From positions 1 through 6,660 of the forward strand of contig CALIZS010000010.1 of NCBI GenBank assembly GCA_938028565.1: 6,660 nucleotides of DNA. The letters run 5' to 3'. The position numbers and the translations under genes are program-made. This DNA comes from an uncultured Atopobium sp. (GTDB lineage: Bacteria; Actinomycetota; Coriobacteriia; Coriobacteriales; Atopobiaceae). The notes beneath the pieces were generated by a model. The model had not been told where the DNA came from, made no database searches, and worked only from the letters and a program-made list of their open reading frames with translations. Below are positions 6,061 through 6,660 of the stretch, in pieces; positions within the stretch are counted from its first letter, which is position 1; every line of letters begins with the position of its first letter.

Positions 6061-6519
6061 CTACTCGGAGATAAGCTTGTCGATCTCCAAGAGCTCTTCT
6101 GGAGACTGAATATTCTTCAGGCGCTCAAGGACCTCTTCATTCATAAGGACCTGAACGAGCATCTGCATATTCTTAAGGTGTGCTTCCTGATCGGTTGCGC
6201 TCAGAGTAAAGAAGGTCTTAACCTGCTTCTCATCGTCGCCATCCTCGAAGTTAACAGGAACATCAGCGTGCATAAATCCAATAGCAGTCTTGCCATTAGA
6301 GCCTATGCGAGCAGTAGAGTGTGGCATTGCAACGTTTGGAACGATAACAATGTAAGGACCGTACTTCTTTACGCACTCGATAATGTCGTCTGCATACTCT
6401 GGATTGACTGTTCCGTCAGCCTCCAGTGGTTTGCAGCACTCTCTAATAGACTCTTCCCACGTCATAGGGGTCTTTACGAATGCATAATGGTTCTGCTCGT
6501 AAATATCGCGAAGTAACAT
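6061..6519 (-). CDS. ulaC: Ascorbate-specific PTS component IIA (UlaC)
   Basis: A 152-residue cytoplasmic PTS IIA protein of the mannitol/fructose (EIIA type 2) class; E. coli UlaC is about 154. The active-site segment is PNVAMPHSTA, with His67 as the expected phosphohistidine taking phosphate from HPr. A second family-type His is His114 (QEAHLKN). The C-terminal part, MQMLVQVLMNEEVLERLKNIQSPEELLE (118-145), is the usual IIA tail. It hands phosphate to Cys9 of UlaB. The start at 6519 has GGAGAGGA about 9 nt upstream, within the loop of a 7-bp hairpin; a longer frame from a GTG at 6585 would extend through the promoter region. It is the first gene seen in the operon, unlike the E. coli order A-B-C. 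By sequence alone it could serve another IIA-type-2 system, but UlaA and UlaB downstream settle it. Confidence 0.94.
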   Translation of the reverse strand: MLLRDIYEQNHYAFVKTPMTWEESIRECCKPLEADGTVNPEYADDIIECVKKYGPYIVIVPNVAMPHSTARIGSNGKTAIGFMHADVPVNFEDGDDEKQVKTFFTLSATDQEAHLKNMQMLVQVLMNEEVLERLKNIQSPEELLEIDKLISE

Positions 6520-6521
6520 GC

Positions 6522-6553
6522 GATTCACTCCTCTCCAATAGCTACTGTGAATC
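6522..6553 (-). promoter_or_regulatory. 5'-UTR hairpin with the ulaC SD in its loop
   Basis: GATTCAC (6522-6528) and GTGAATC (6547-6553) are exact complements separated by 18 nt. In the transcript the loop contains GGAGAGGA (6536-6529), the ulaC SD, and the stem ends 2 nt before the ATG. A stem here could modulate ribosome access. The pairing is seen; regulation is inferred. Confidence 0.5.
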
Positions 6554-6557
6554 TTTC

Positions 6558-6588
6558 CTTGTGTTGGACTATAGCAAGACCACACAAG
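6558..6588 (-). promoter_or_regulatory. Candidate operator overlapping the promoter
   Basis: CTTGTGT (6558-6564) and ACACAAG (6582-6588) form a perfect 7-bp inverted repeat with a 17-nt gap. The gap contains the extended -10 element, so a dimeric regulator bound here would block or reshape the promoter. In E. coli the DeoR-type UlaR controls ula; no regulator gene is visible here, so the protein is unknown. Confidence 0.45.
6568..6576 (-). promoter_or_regulatory. Candidate extended -10 promoter of the ula operon
   Basis: The minus strand reads TGCTATAGT: TATAGT at 6573-6568 matches the -10 consensus at five of six bases and is preceded by the TGn extension. No good -35 is seen at 16-18 bp, which is tolerated by extended -10 promoters. 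Transcription would begin near 6560, giving a 5' UTR of about 40 nt that includes the SD hairpin of ulaC. Confidence 0.5.
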
Positions 6589-6660
6589 AACACATCGCTT
6601 AATGACAAAAACTTGAATCTTCTGAACGCTTCAACAATTAGATAAATAATTTATATGACA
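6589..6660. other. Upstream non-coding region, AT-rich
   Basis: There is no supportable gene here. It contains a cluster of alternating GAA/TTC words (6615-6633) and an AT-rich stretch (6636-6657) that could be an UP element, part of a regulator site, or the promoter of a gene diverging to the right. None of these can be decided from the window. Confidence 0.3.

Noticed and set aside
5998..6516. 172-codon plus-strand open frame over ulaC
   Set aside because: It is antisense to ulaC, which carries the MPH phosphorylation motif and a good SD.
6520..6585. N-terminal extension of ulaC from a GTG at 6585
   Set aside because: It would read through the likely -10 element and the SD; the internal ATG at 6519 matches the family length and has the SD.
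6613..6650. Divergent plus-strand promoter (TTGAAT with downstream AT-rich boxes)
   Set aside because: No -10-like hexamer occurs at 16-18 bp spacing; the nearest (TAGATA) is about 20 bp away, and no gene to the right is visible.

Overview
The window is one stretch of a catabolic operon for L-ascorbate (vitamin C), a ula-type operon, read entirely on the minus strand. The genes therefore run from right to left. In transcription order they are: ulaC (PTS IIA, 6519-6061), ulaA (ascorbate permease IIC, 5925-4414), ulaB (PTS IIB, 4248-3940), an unassigned 351-residue propeller-like protein (3910-2855), ulaG (L-ascorbate-6-phosphate lactonase, 2728-1610), ulaF (L-ribulose-5-phosphate 4-epimerase, 1597-896) and ulaE (L-xylulose-5-phosphate 3-epimerase, 820 to beyond the left edge). 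Every substantial plus-strand open frame is antisense to one of these genes and was rejected.

From known ula biochemistry, UlaC, UlaB and UlaA import ascorbate and phosphorylate it. UlaG opens the lactone to 3-keto-L-gulonate-6-phosphate. A decarboxylase (UlaD) should then give L-xylulose-5-phosphate, which UlaE and UlaF convert through L-ribulose-5-phosphate to D-xylulose-5-phosphate. No ulaD is visible; it may lie beyond the left edge, after ulaE. The novel element is the gene between ulaB and ulaG. It encodes a soluble protein rich in aromatic, Gly and Asp residues, with an FG-GAP/calcium-loop-like motif and several His-containing strand motifs, as in beta-propellers. It is not part of the classical ula set of E. 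coli.

The operon is punctuated. Four of its six internal spacers (135, 165, 126 and 75 bp) hold strong inverted repeats, including a terminator-like hairpin before ulaE. The other two spacers (29 and 12 bp) do not. This suggests that expression is graded along the operon. The right end (6520-6660) carries a plausible extended -10 promoter overlapped by an inverted repeat, and a 5'-UTR hairpin that places the ulaC Shine-Dalgarno (SD) in its loop. This looks like the start of the operon.

The source is a bacterium with G+C near one half by eye and strong AAGGAG-type ribosome sites. A host-associated Actinomycetota such as an Atopobium/Lancefieldella-like Coriobacteriia, or a Bacillota, would fit. 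This is a weak inference from composition and gene content only. No RNA genes, mobile elements or CRISPR arrays were seen.
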